Assembly: GCA_028583605.1 (NCBI GenBank)
Contig: CM053329.1
Span: 17,999,955 to 18,063,954 of the forward strand
Length of the DNA: 64,000 nucleotides
Source of the DNA: Dastarcus helophoroides
Taxonomy: Eukaryota > Arthropoda > Insecta > Coleoptera > Bothrideridae
Reading direction: 5' to 3'
Position numbers and translations under genes: made by a program. Below are positions 26,461 through 38,971 of this stretch, piece after piece (position 1 is the first letter of the stretch; each line of letters opens with the position of its first letter). The notes beneath the pieces are model-generated. The model saw only the letters and a program-made list of their open reading frames with translations. It was not told the DNA's origin and ran no database searches.

Positions 26461-26860
26461 GCAGGCTTAAATTCCAAGCATCTCTTCTGGTTTATGAATT
26501 GATAATATTTTGATAGAGCCAGGAGCAGCTTCTGAACCTCCAATTCTTCCAAGTGGAGACAAAGAAAAGATAATGTCCAAGATTCAGAAATTTGAAAGAA
26601 GTCACAAGAAATAAATCAGCTGCAAATGTTAATATAGAACAAAAAAAAATATCTTTATCGGAGAGCTAGCAATTGAGAAATCCTAGTGACGTATGGTTTA
26701 TGGGGTTTTAATTATTCGTCGTCTGTTTACTTCTCAAATGAAGACACTTCAGAGATTTTTCAATTTTTAGTTGCAATGAAGAGTATGCAAAAGGTTTAAA
26801 TATTAGCAAGAAAAGACATATGAACTAAAATCCGCCAAATGAATTATCTGTTGGTGGCAA
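26461..26860. other. Unique spacer
   Basis: Unique AT-rich sequence between minisatellite array I and the 8-bp array. No gene is recognised. Confidence 0.5.
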
Positions 26861-27603
26861 CTCATCTCATCATCTCATCATCTCATCATCTCATCATCTC
26901 ATCATCTCATCATCTCATCATCTCATCATCTCATCATCTCATCATCTCATCATCTCATCATCTCATCATCTCATCATCTCATCATCTCATCATCTCATCA
27001 TCTCATCGTCTCATCGTCTCATCGTCTCATCGTCTCATCGTCTCATCATCTCATCGTCTCATCGTCTGATCATCTCATCGTCTCATCGTCTCATCATCTC
27101 ATCGTCTCATCGTCTCATCGTCTCATCGTCTCATCATCTCATCATCTCATCATCTCATCATCTCATCTCTCATCATCTCATCATCTCATCATCTCATCAT
27201 CTCATCATCTCATCATCTCATCATTTCATCATTCATCATCTCATCATCTCATCTCATCATCTCATCATATCATCATCTCATCATCTCATCATCTCATCAT
27301 CTCATCATCTCATCATCTCATCATCTCATCATCTCATCATCTCGTCATCTCGTCATCTCGTCATCTCGTCATCTCGTCATCTCGTCATCTCGTCATCTCG
27401 TCATCTCGTCATCCCGTCATCTCATCATCTCATCATCATCATCATCTTATCATCTCATCATCTCATCATCTCATCATCTCATCATCTCATCATCTCATCA
27501 TCTCGTCATCTCGTCATCTCATCATCTCATCATCATCATCATCTTATCATCATCATCATCTCATCATCATTCGCATCATCATCATCTCATCATCATCATC
27601 TCG
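26861..27603. repeat. 8-bp microsatellite array (CTCATCAT)n
   Basis: About 740 bp of CTCATCAT, with homogeneous blocks of the variants CTCATCGT (about 27000-27130) and CTCGTCAT (about 27340-27420) and short (CATCAT)n runs near the right end. An in-frame serine/histidine/leucine/isoleucine string results from the 24-nt super-period and is not a protein signal. Confidence 0.95.
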
Positions 27604-28309
27604 TTTCTCATCTTTTCATAAAGACCTGGAGTGAAACAGATTCCCTGATATTTCTTTGCGTAGGGCGACGAATAGAGTAGACAAATGCACACCAATTCTC
27701 ATTAGGAAGTCAAATATGAAAAATGCAACATGCAGGCGTTAATCCAGAAGAGTGGTTTGCGGTTGCCTCATATCTCACAAAAGGTGAACTCCCCCAGGAC
27801 ATTTTCCTGCATCTCGATATTCTAGAAAAATAGCTACATCACCGTATGTATCCCTGGGAAATATTCGCGACCAGATGCAACCGATCCCATTTCCGACAAA
27901 CGCCATCACCGCCGCAGAAGCTGCGAGGGGAAAATAACCCTCGCCATCGTTTTCGTTACTTTTGTTTTTTAAACAGCGATCCTTTTCGGATGGCGAAATC
28001 CCTCCGCCTCACCTGCACACGATCAACTCGACTATTTCGTCCCGAAAATCGTCGACGAGGAAATGAGAATTTAAGATTTAACAATTTCGCTGCCAGCAGC
28101 GTATCGAGGAATATAATTTCGACGTTAAGAAGTGCACATGTCGCGTAAAATGCGATGCGATTTCGCCACCTACAGCTGACGGAATTTAGCTGCAGATATA
28201 CGTTATATCGGTTACGTTTTTAGAATAATTTAATGGTGAATGTGCACGTGGCGCCTTCGAGAAAGCTCGTTTAACCGCAAATTTATCGCCATCGCTGCAA
28301 TTCAAAATT
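27604..28309. other. GC-richer unique island
   Basis: Mixed-composition, CpG-containing sequence flanked by repeats. A 100-codon plus-strand frame (27846-28148), rich in Arg, Ser and Phe, is open, but I do not recognise it and it has no family motif. It could be an exon, a regulatory element or chance. Confidence 0.3.
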
Positions 28310-28626
28310 AACTCTAACCAACTCTGGTTCTTTGGAAAATGCTGTTGAAAGCTCTTTGGCTCTCTATAAAATAAAAAGAAATTCATTGGCATATACGCCT
28401 CGCAGACGTATATTTTTTGCTGAGACGCTACTGACGTGATGGCTGTTTCTGAGAAGGTCTCGTTTAACTCTAAACAGCCTTGGTCTTTGGGTAACGCTGT
28501 TGAAAGCTCTTTGGCTTTCTATAAGATAAGAAGAAATATTTCATTCGGAATATACGTCTAACCGACGTATATTCTTTTGGTGAGACGCTACTGACAAGTT
28601 GTATGTTTCTGAGAAGGTCTCGTTTT
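28310..28626. repeat. Two-copy 156-bp tandem duplication with palindromes
   Basis: AACTCTAA...GCTGTTGAAAGCTCTTTGGC...GAGAAGGTCTCGTTT occurs at 28310-28465 and 28466-28626. Each copy carries a small inverted repeat: ATATACG/CGTATAT-type in copy one, and a perfect ATATACGTC/GACGTATAT pair (28550-28572) in copy two. Function is unknown. Confidence 0.85.
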
Positions 28627-28724
28627 AGTAAAAATCAGTATCTTTAAGGTAACAATTCCAGATTCTGATGATTGCAGTTGCAATCATCAGATCAGACGTA
28701 CATTCGTAAATACTTTTGCTGGAT

Positions 28725-31700
28725 TTCCAAAGATGATCATTGAGCCAATCATCTGGAAGGTTTTAAAACATAGAAGAAGTTGTTTCTTGGGGATCTTCCA
28801 AGAAGTCCTTTTCTTTTTAAAAGATACTTTGGACCAGTAATTTGGACTTCTAGAGAAACGTTTGAACCAATCATTTGGAGAATTCTTAACAAAGAAGCTG
28901 GTTCTTGAGGGGATCTTTGATGATGTAAATCCTCGAAGACATTTTTTTTAGAAAACTTGCAAAGAATTATTTGGATAAATTATTAGGAAGGTTTTAAACA
29001 TAGAATAAGTTGTTGCTTGGAAATCTTTCAAATTGTCCTTTTTCCTTAGAAGATCCTCTGGATCAGTTAATGGGACCTCCAATGAGAATCATTTGGACCA
29101 ATCATTTGAAAAGTTTCGAAATTTAGAAGTTGTTTCTTGAAAATTTTCCAAAACATTCTTTTTTTCTGTAGAAGATCCTTTGGATCAGTTATTCGAACTT
29201 CCAAAGAACCGTTTGTACTAATCATTTGGAAGGTTCCTAACTTAGAAGAAGATGTTTCTTGAGGGGATCTTTGATGTTATGGATCCTCGAAACCGTTCTT
29301 TTTAGAAAACTTTTAACGAATTATTTGGACCAATTACTTGGAAGGTTTTAAACACAAAAGAAGTTGTTGCTTGGGGATCTTTCAAATCATCCTTTTCACC
29401 TTAGAAGATTCTCTGGATCAGTTAATGGGACCTCCAAAGAAAATCATTACGACCAATCATTTGGAAGGTTTTGAAATTCACAAGTGGTTTCTTGAGGATT
29501 TTTCAAAACGTCCTTCTCTCTATAGAAGATCCTTTGGATCAGTTATTTGAATATCCAAAGAATCGTTTGTACTAATCGTTTGAAAGGTGCTTAACTTAGA
29601 AGAAGCTCTTCCTGAGGGAATCTTTGATGTTATGGATCCTCGAAGACATTCTTTTCAGAAAATTTATTTGGACCAATTACTTGGAAGGTTTTAAACACAG
29701 AAGTTGTTGCTTGGGGATCTTTTAAATATTCCTTTTCACTTTAGAAGATTTTCTGGATCAGTTAATGGGACCTCCAAAGAAAATCATTACAACCAATCAT
29801 TTGGAAGGTTTTGAAATTTACAAGTGGTTTCTTGAGGATTTTCAAAAACGTCTCTTTCTCTGTAGAAGATCCTTTGGATCAGTTATCGAACGTCCAAAGA
29901 ATGGTTTGTACTAATCGTGTAAAAGGTTCTTAACTTAGAAGAAGCTGTTCTTGAGGGGATGTTTGATGCTATGGATCCTCGAAGACATTCTTTTCAGAAA
30001 ACTTTTAAAAAATTATTTGGACCAATTACTTGGAAGTTTTAAACACAGAAGAAGTTGTTGCTTGGAGACCTTTCAAATCTTCCTTTTCACTTTAGAAGAT
30101 CCTCTGGATCAGTTAATGGGACCTCCAAAGAAAATCATTTGGACCAATCATTTGGAAGGTTTCGAAATTTAGAAGTTGTTTCTTGGGGATTTTCCAAAAC
30201 TTCCTTTTCTCTGCAGAAGATCCTTTGAATCAGTTATTTGAACTTTCAACAAATCGTTTATACTAATCATTTGGAAGGTTCTTAACTTAGAATAAGCTGT
30301 TTCTTGCGGGGATCTTTGATGTTATGGATCCTCGAAGACATACTTTTTAGAAAACTTTTAACGAATTATTTGGATAAATTACTTGAAATATTTTAAACAT
30401 AAAAGAAGTTGTTGCTTGGGGATCTTTCAAATCGTCCTTTTTAATTTAGAAGATCGTGTGGATCAGTTAATGGGACCTCCAAAGAAAATAATTTGGACCA
30501 ACCCTTTGGAAGGTTTCGTAATTTAAAAATTGTTTCTTGTGGATTTTCCAAAACGTTCTTTTCTCCGTAGAAGATCATTTGGATAAGTTAACTGAACTTT
30601 CAAAGAATCGTTTGTACTAATCATTTGGAAGGTTCTTAACTTAAAAGAAGTTGTTTCTTGAGGGGATCTTTGATGCTATGGATCCTCAAAGATATTCTTT
30701 TTAGAAAACTTTCAAAGAATTATTTGGACCAATTACTTGAGAGGTTTTAAACATAGAAGAAGTTGTTGCTTGGGGATCTTTCAAATCGTCCTTTTCTTTT
30801 TAGAAGATCCTCTGGATCAGTTAATAGGACCTCCAAAGAGAATCATTACGACCAATCATTTGGAAGGTTTTGAAATATACAAGTGGATTCTTGAGGATTT
30901 TCCAAAACATCCCTTTCTCGGTAGAAGATCCTTTGGATCAGTTATCGAACGTCCAAAGAATCATTTGTACTAATCGTGTGAAAGGTTCTTAACTTAGAAG
31001 AAGCTGTTCTTGAGGGGATCTTTGATGCTATGGATCCTCGAAGATATTCTTTTTAGAAAACTTTCAAAGAATTATTTGGACCAATTACTTGAGAGGTTTT
31101 AAACACAGAAGAAGTTGTTGCTTGGAGATCTTTCAAATCTTCGTTAGAAGATCCTCTGAATCAGTTAATGGGACCTCCAAAGAGAATCATTACGACCAAT
31201 CATTTGGAAGGTTTTGAAATTTACAAGTGGTTTCTTGACGATTTTTCAAAATGTCCTTTTCTCTGTAGAAGATCCCTTGGATCAGTTATTTGAACGTTCA
31301 AAGAATCGTTAGTACTAATCGTTTGAAACGTTCTTAACTTAGAAGAAGCTGTTCTTGAGGGGATCTTTGATGTTATGGATCGCCGAAGACATCTTTTTCA
31401 AAAAACTTTTAACAAATTATTTGGACCAGTTACTTACAAGGTTTTAAATACCGAAGAAGTTGTTGCTTGGAGATCTTTCAAATCTTCCTTTTCACTTTAG
31501 AAAATCCTCTGGATCAGTTAATGGGACCTCCAAAGAAAATCATTTGGACCAATCATTTGGAAGGTTTCGAAATTTAGAAGCTGTTTCTTGGAGATCTTTC
31601 AAAACGCACTTTTATTTTTAGAAGATCCTTTGGATCAGTTATTTGAACTTCCAAAGGATTGTTTTTACTAATCATTTGGAAAGTTCCTAACTTAGAAGCA

Positions 31701-32170
31701 GCTGTTTTTTGAGGGGATCTTTAAGGATATATATCCTCGAAAATGTTCTTTTTAGAAAACCTAAGAAGAATCATTTGGACTAATTACTTGGAATGTTTTA
31801 AACATAGAAGAAGTTATTTCTTGGGGATATTTCAAAACGTTCTTTTCCTCTTTGGAAGACCCCCTGGATCAGTTAATGGGACTTGCAAAGAAAATCATTT
31901 GGACCAATCATTTGGAAGGTTTCGTAACCTTCGTAATAGAAGAATTGAGGAAATCTTTGATAATATGGATCCTCCAAGACATTTTTTTTAGAAAAATTCC
32001 AAAGGATCATTTGGACCAACTACTTGGAAGGTTTTAAACATATAAGAAGTTGTTTCTTGGGAGTCTTTTCAAAAGCATCCTTTGCTCTTTAGAAGATCCT
32101 CTGGATCAGTTAATGGGACCTTTCAGAGTAAATCATTAGGACAAATAATTTTGAAACGTTTAAAACATAC
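28725..32170. repeat. ~117-bp minisatellite array II with ~350-bp higher-order unit
   Basis: Same family as array I (AGAAGATCCTTTGGATCAGT, CATTTGGACCAATCATTTGG). The marker GGGATCTTTGATG plus ATGGATCCTCGAAG recurs near 28915, 29263, 29611, 29951, 30306, 30661, 31013, 31354 and 31709. This gives a ~350-bp unit of three monomers. A distinctive element is TTAATGGGACCTCCAAAGA. Reading frames inside are by-products. Confidence 0.9.
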
Positions 32171-32931
32171 TCCTGATTTCTGTTGAAATCAGTACATTGT
32201 TAAAACTAGTTATCAGGTCATATGCATATTTCGAAACTACTATTTCTAATATACACCAGAAGCACCCTAGCAGATGTTGTAGGTTAATATAATTTTCAAA
32301 ATTATGTTGCTAAGGCACTTCTGGCTTCAGCAGAAGTCAGAAATTTTTAGCAACAATGAATCACAAGATCAGACGTATGTATATTGTGAGAAGCTACAAA
32401 TTTTAATAAAAATCAGCAACAAGATTTCAAAATCTTACTTCTGACTGAAGAATCTTGCTTAGAAGCTACTGGTTTCAGTGGAAATTAATAACTTCTCTTA
32501 TATCTAAACTTGTTCCTGAGATAGCTACTGGTTTCGTATTATTTCTGAGAAGCTACTAGTCTTATGAAAACCATACTCTTCCTGAAAAGCTACTGGTTTC
32601 ATGAAACCATACTACTTCCATGAAGCCAGTAACTTCTCAGAAAAAAAAGCTGCTGATTTCATGCAAATAGTATAGTTTTCACGAAACCAACCAGTAGCTT
32701 CTCAGAAAGAGTTTGGTTTTCATGTAGACCAGTAGCTTCTCAGAAATAATATGAATCTTATCGAAACCAATAGCTGCTTAGAAACAAGGTTTCATGGAAA
32801 CTATTAGCTTCTCAGAAACAGTTACTGCAAAACAGCACTGGTTCTAGTAAACATCAGTAACTTTCTTTGTTTATTTCATTGAAAACCATCAGAGTCTCAG
32901 TCTAATACATTCCAAGTCTTCATCTAACCTG

Positions 32932-33073
32932 AAATTCAAAACTTGTCCCCTGAAACCAATAAAGATTAAAAAACACAACAAAGGTTGCTCTAACGCGTTT
33001 TGACAGCCAAGCTGTTTTGGTTTCAGGGGACAAGTTTTGTATTTCAATTTTTTAAGATATCCAAGGACCAAAA
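32932..33073. mobile_element. Foldback MITE copy 5, perfect 12-bp TSD
   Basis: The short left arm starts AAATTCAAAACTTGTCCCCT. The long right arm ends TTTTGTATTTCAATTTTTTA plus ATATCCAAGGACCAAAA. The identical 12-mer TCATCTAACCTG flanks both sides (32920-32931 and 33074-33085). The centre contains CTCTAACGCGTTTTGACAGC. Orientation is opposite to copies 6, 8 and 9. Confidence 0.93.
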
Positions 33074-33132
33074 TCATCTAACCTGGTAAATAAACTACTA
33101 ATTTCGATACAAGATAGTGGCGTTTGCATGAT

Positions 33133-33259
33133 AGTAGTATAGTTAGGAATTTTAAAATAAATATCTGATCGGATCAGATTGATGTGGATATACTACAGTA
33201 GTATAGTTAGGAATTTTAAAATATATATCTGATCGGACAGATTGATGTGGATATACTAC
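33133..33259. repeat. Two-copy 64-bp tandem duplication
   Basis: AGTAGTATAGTTAGGAATTT to GATTGATGTGGATATACTAC is present twice in direct tandem (33133-33196, 33197-33259) with few differences. Confidence 0.92.
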
Positions 33260-34870
33260 TTTGCCCAAGTGATCAGTTGAAGATTTCAGTCCCCGACAAA
33301 ATTAAGGAACTACTAATTTCTGCTGCAATCGATGGTTTCTCAACAACAAAAATTCAGAATAGAAATCTCTTCTGAGGATTGCGCTTGAGATTTCAATAGT
33401 ACATTTTCAGCAACATAATTCCAAAAGATACATCTGATGACTAAAAGTAGATTTTTTTGAGCAGCTTAGAAACTACACCTTTCAGTAAAAGTTAGTAGGT
33501 GCTCAGCAAGAAAATATTAGATTATACGTTCAAACCTGATGACAGCTGCTGAGAAGGATTCTGTTTTCAGTAGAAATTAATCAGCTTCCTTAGCAGCAGA
33601 ATTTTAGAATACACGTCTGATTTTATGGCTGTTGCTTGGGAAGCTGATATTCAGTGAAAACGAGCAGCTTCTTAACTCAACATTTCAAAATAATATCTGA
33701 ACTGATGAACGTTGAACTACTGATTTCAGTAGTAGTAGCGTTTTGGCAAAGGGATTTCAAAATATACTTCTGATATGATGGTCGTTGCTCGTAAGTTACT
33801 GACTCTAGAAAGATCAGAAACCTCTCAAAAACAGACATGTGGAAAATTTGAATTGATGACCACAGTTGGTGATTACACTTTCAATTTCTGAGAAAGTTGA
33901 GCAGTTACTAATTTTTGCTGAAACGTGTGGCTTCTCAGCAACAGAATGTTAACTTGTGCTGACGACTGCTACCGGTTTCAGTAAAAATTCGTAGGATTTT
34001 GGTAACAGTATTTCAGAAAATCTGACTAATGACAACAATTGCTACAAATTTTCATTGAAACTATGAATTTCTCAGCAAAAAATTTCTGAATATTCCTCCG
34101 ATCTAATGGCTTAAACTATTTAATCTTATACATTTCCCTACTGCTTTTATGCAGACTTTTCAACAAGTTGGTGATGATCATTTGAATTCACATGCTGAAG
34201 AATGTAGTTCAGAAATCTCTTGCTGATAAGCCACTGGCTTCATTGGTAGAATTTTTTGAGTTCAAATTCAAGCAGCCTGGACACCATTCTCACTGTGTAC
34301 CTGAAGAGGTACCAATTCCCTAAAGTTAATTTTATGACTAAGATGAGCAACTTCTCAGAAACAGAATCCTAGGATATTTGTATTGGTGACTACAGTTTCA
34401 GTTTCTGAGAAAGGCTGAGGAGCTACTGATTTCTGCTGCTGAAACGTGTAACTTTTCAGCAACAGGATATTAATCTGACGACTGCTACATCTTTCAGTGA
34501 AAATTCGTAGGTTTTTGCTAACAGTATTTTAGAAAATCTCACTAATGACTGCCAATGCTCCAGATTTCCACTAAAACTGAATTTCTCAGTAAAAAATTTC
34601 TGAATATTCCTTTTTTCTGAGGACTTAAATTAATTTTCCTTTACTGGATCAGTTTTTATGTAGACTTTAAATGCGAAAGCTAGTGATAACTCGAATTCAC
34701 ATACTGAAGCATACAGCTCAGGAATCTGTTGCTGTGAGATTGCTGGCTTCAGTGGTTTGGGTAGAGTTTTTTCTAGCTCAGATTGAAGAATTGTTTTGTT
34801 TTTTAATCGTTAATAAAGTTTAATAGTTACAAATTGAAGAAGTCGGGCTTTGTGGTGCAGGAACAGGCAC

Positions 34871-37800
34871 CAATTTCCTACGATTAATTGGTTTCTAAGA
34901 GTTTTTGATTTATTTTTGATTCATTTCCAGAGGTTGTACACCACTGGCGCTTGATGCAAAGGTAGCATGATGCATTATACAATTTTAAATTTCATTGCCA
35001 ACCAGCTGGCAATCTGTGGACTTCACATAGGGACAATTTTGGTTAAAAGAATGGTAAAATCCAAAATCATGACATCATACATTGGTCATGCACATGGACT
35101 GTTTTGGTGGAAGTTAATGAAAATATTTGGCGACAAATACGACAATCTGGTTGGTGGATTCGGCCTCGACGTTGCGTAAAATTAAATGCGTGAAATAAGA
35201 CGATTTAAATGCCATAACTTGCCATTGAGGCATACTTTCCGAGAACGCCGGAGTAATAATGTAATTTCTTTATGAGCCACTCGATAGGCAAGAAGGTCAA
35301 ATATTATTTATTGGTTAAGCAAGATATGCTAATGTTAATTGTTCCCAAGAAGGCAGCATGTATCGCAAGCGTAAATAGCAGCTTTAATATTATTTATAGC
35401 GTGATAACTGAGAACGATGGGAATAAATTCAAACATTTAGATCATAATCTAATTGTTAATAGATGCATTAGAATTAATGTTGCATAAATGCTAATTAAAT
35501 GCGCTATTTACAATAATTAATCGCGGTGATCTCTGCAGGAAGTTTTTTAAAATGTTGCTACGATCTAAAACTTACATTAACCCTTTATACTATTTTAAAA
35601 AGGGGAGGATAGAAATTTTGGGGCTATTTTCCAGAATTCAAATTGAATTTAAATTGAAATCTCATCATTTCGAACTCGAGTCGACAGCTCAACATTTCAA
35701 ATTTGAGTCGAAATCTCAACATTTGGAAAGCTGAATGTTTCTTTAATTTGAAGGTAATTTATTTAGAAATGTCCCCTTGACTATTTTTTTTTTCGAAGTT
35801 GTGTCGATTTTATCAACATTTCAAATTTGAGTCTAAAGTTCAACATTTGAAATTTGAATCGAAATCTCAACATTTTGAAAACTGAATATCTCTCAACATT
35901 AAATTTTTATTTAAAAGTAATTTATTAGAAATGTCTCCTTGTCATCCTCTTTCTAACGATTTGATTTTTTTTAAACAAACCTTGGCTCTTATGCAGAGTG
36001 TCTAGTTGAAATGCTGAATACGTATGACGTGAAATTCATCCGAACGAGTTCCCTTTGAACTCATTTAAATATAGATAAGATAAAATACGAGATTTCGTCC
36101 ATGTTAGATATAGTTCGTTGTAAAGTTGGAACACCAGGAGGTACCGTTTTATCCAAAGTTATGGATATTGCACGCTAATTTTCCAATAAAACCCCGAGAC
36201 CTGGCTATGTGGTGAAATTTTATGAAATTTCAAGTTGGCAAGAGAAGTGATCTGCATTCACAAGCGAGCTGAATAACAAGCTTCGGTCTAATCGAGAGCA
36301 ACGTATGCTATTAAGGTGTGTTATGCAGGCGAGGACACAAACTATATTTAAAAAAAAAGTGTCATCTGCTTACATTGTATGTATTTATTAATAAAACCTG
36401 TAAATGGCTCAAAAAATTAGGAGTTGAATCAATTAAACAAGTTACGGGGTTTAACAATAATGAAATTTATAGCGACAACAGAATTTGTTATAAAGTACCA
36501 TCAAGACAGATTATATTGGCAGGAAAAAAACGATAAAAATTTGGCTGGATGCGCCGGAACGCCAAAAGATGCAATTTTTGGTATACAATATTGACATCAA
36601 CCTTATTTTAAAACGTCGTTAATAAATATTATTGTTTTTTCTTGGGTCAAAACTGACCCATGATAAATAAAAATAAATCACTAATTGACGTTGCTGGAGT
36701 ACTTCAATATCTTACGAAAATATTCGCAATCTAAAAGGGTTTCATCAGGGTTAAAATTCTTGCCCTGATCAATAATTTCATGTCACGAGGGTGTAACTGA
36801 AGAGCAAGGACGTGCAATAATTCGGCATGTAGCTCGACTGTTGTGCTTCCATTCCCAACATGGCTGTTGCGTGTCTCCCCTGTCACATAACTTTTGTCCC
36901 GTTCCGGCATATAGAACAGCCTTCGATAGACCGTCGGTTTCATGCATGCAGGGCCCCCGGGATCTTTGTCTATACGTGACACCGACTTCGAGGGACCTCT
37001 TTATCTGCGAATGCCGTCGCAGAGGTGCGGTATTTTCTCACAAATGTTTACGGTATTAAATAAAAAATAGCGCTTGGACTCCGCAACTGAATTTCCACCA
37101 AATAGAAGTTTGTCTTCATTAAGCTGCTAATTGTTTAAAAATTACCCTCCCTTGGAGGTAAAACTCTCGAGAAATCCGGCCCTGTATGAACTTTGGAGGA
37201 ACCAGACTCAATTTAAGCAATGGCGCAATTCCCATGCAACGCTATCGCGTTCGTATGTCAAAACTACCCACTCGCTCCAAGAGTTAGTTATGCACAGGCA
37301 TTGTACACCCTAATTACCCAATAACTTGCTTAATTCACTTGAGCATTTGCATATAGCGACTCCGTGGACTCTCTAAAGCCGTTTTTTTCTTATTCCCGTC
37401 ATTTCGTTTGACGCTGTCATAAGTTACACCCAAAAAGCAGGATTCGTATGCAAATGGGCCCCAGAAATATCGAAATTATCCGCTTAAATTCGCAAAAAAA
37501 TGCGACACGTGAAGAGTGAAGCTATAAATTATGCAACGTATGAGAGCAGAACTCGCATGGGATTCTTTATATGGTTGATTTTTGAGGAAAGCAGGTCGAG
37601 TGAACGTGGCGAGATTCTTTCAAGTTATTAACCACTTACAAGTCTTATTGTTTTGTCGACCCCGCGTACTGGCAGTTCAACAACTTCTAAATTCCCTTTT
37701 GTTCCGGTAATGAATTGATTTCTACCAACAGCCGCCCTATTAACCCAAACGATATTGCAGCTTGGGACTGTGCATGCAAGTAAAACGAACGAAACTTAGC

Positions 37801-38365
37801 AAAACAGTTGTTTTCAACTGCAGTTCTTGCAGATTTTCAACTGCAGTTATTGCAAAGGAGCGCTCGAATGCAATTTGCTTCGAGTCGTTCACCTGAAATT
37901 ACCAACCAACTTCAAATATACACGAATCGCTAAGCAGTTCACATCGCCAAATTATTTTTAAAAATATAGCTACCAAATGAACATTACATTAAGTACAAAG
38001 CTAGGACAACAAATAGCAACAAATTATTAGTATTGTTACGTGTTACCGCTTCATAAAATTAAGTGTTGACATTGACCGCACATACCAGAATATTCGATCT
38101 CTCCAATTACGTCTTTTCCTTAGTCCTAATTACTTGTAAACATTCGACAGACGTCTCAAACCTAAGAGTAATTTTCCCTCCTGTGTATCATCCTAATAGC
38201 TTTAATAGCCACTAATTAGTAACCAATTTTTAACCCACAATTCCTTACAGTGTAAACATTGTAATTGGATGAGCATGTATTGAGACATCATATATTAAAA
38301 ATTGTGCGATATTAAATGAAATTAAATGAAAATTTTTGTTGATAAATGAAGCCCTTTCACACGAC
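34871..38365. other. Unique DNA, no recognised gene
   Basis: Repeat-free sequence. Short frames (for example 34967-35179 and 35272-35487, plus strand) have no recognisable family motif, and the first is closed by a stop shortly upstream. GC-richer sequence at about 36780-37060 contains a hairpin CTGCGA/TCGCAG (37005-37022). It may be conserved regulatory DNA or part of an unrecognised transcript. Confidence 0.4.
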
Positions 38366-38620
38366 TCTACACTATGTTCATTTCAAATGCTGGGGCCCCA
38401 ATTTCCACATTAAAAGTAAATAAATTGAAATTAATAATTGCTTATTTTTTTTCTGTAACTTATACATCAATTGTGCCAAATTTCAAGGATCAACTGAAAG
38501 TTTACCTGCCTCTTTTTTTAAATTTAGTCAGCGAGGGACCACTAGTTAATATCAAAATAAGCTTTCAAGTGTTTCCCATTTTTATTGCACTAAGTTTTAG
38601 CTTGAATTGTTATGGTAATA
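38366..38620 (+). repeat. Stray diverged monomer of the ~340-bp satellite
   Basis: The order of blocks matches the 6.65-17.76 kb array: CCCAATTT, AAATTGAAATTAATAATTGC, GTGCCAAATTTCAAGGATCA, TATCAAAATAAGCTTTCAAG, CATTTTTATTGCACTAAGTT. It is a single copy 20 kb from the array, and MITE copy 6 is inserted next to it. Confidence 0.7.
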
Positions 38621-38794
38621 AAAAATTTTGGTGGAAGGGTTATCTTGAAAAATTGAGATACAAATCTTATCCCCCAAAACCAAGAAAGATTACACAACAC
38701 AATACAACATACAATACAACAATAATTGCTCTAAAGCAACTACTGTTGTATTTTTTAATGTTTCTTGGTTTCAGGGAACAAGATCCGTATATCA
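38621..38794. mobile_element. Foldback MITE copy 6, 9-bp TSD
   Basis: The long left arm (ATTTTGGTGGAAGGGTTATC...ATACAAATCTTATCC) is matched by a short right arm ending AAGATCCGTATATCA. The identical 9-mer ATGGTAATA flanks the element at 38612-38620 and 38795-38803. The centre has expanded ACAATACAAC repeats. Confidence 0.88.
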
Positions 38795-38971
38795 ATGGTA
38801 ATATAACAGTCTAAATTTCAGTAGCTGCTACTGATTTCAATTCGATATCTCTGGCTTTTTCTTCACAAAAGAGATAATCAATAATTGACCACTTCTCAAG
38901 TATCAAAATTCAGTTGAAACACCTTTATTTTATTGGCTCAGAAATTTGAATTTTTGACAGGACAATGACTG

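Larger units (their letters stand above)
32171..34870. repeat. Degenerate repeats with AGCTTCTCAG motif
   Basis: Many short imperfect copies of GAAGCTACTGGTTTCAGT and its inverse around 32.3-32.9 kb, in both orientations. Further right there is a ~520-bp tandem duplication: about 33830-34340 resembles 34350-34870, sharing GAAACGTGT, AATTCGTAGG and CAAAAAATTTCTGAATATTC. No gene is seen. Confidence 0.6.

Noticed and set aside
26839..27069. 76-residue Ser/His/Leu/Ile repeat protein.
   Set aside because: A direct translation of the 8-bp microsatellite. The 24-nt super-period keeps the frame open by chance.
27846..28148. 100-residue basic frame in a GC-richer island.
   Set aside because: Not listed as a gene because no motif, splice site or conserved start supports it. 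Mentioned only as part of the island.
34967..35179. 70-residue frame downstream of an acceptor-like TTTCCAG at 34924-34930.
   Set aside because: A stop lies between the acceptor and the ATG in this frame, and I recognise no family motif.
38374..38814. 146-residue plus-strand frame.
   Set aside because: It runs from a stray satellite monomer straight into MITE copy 6. Neither part is coding.
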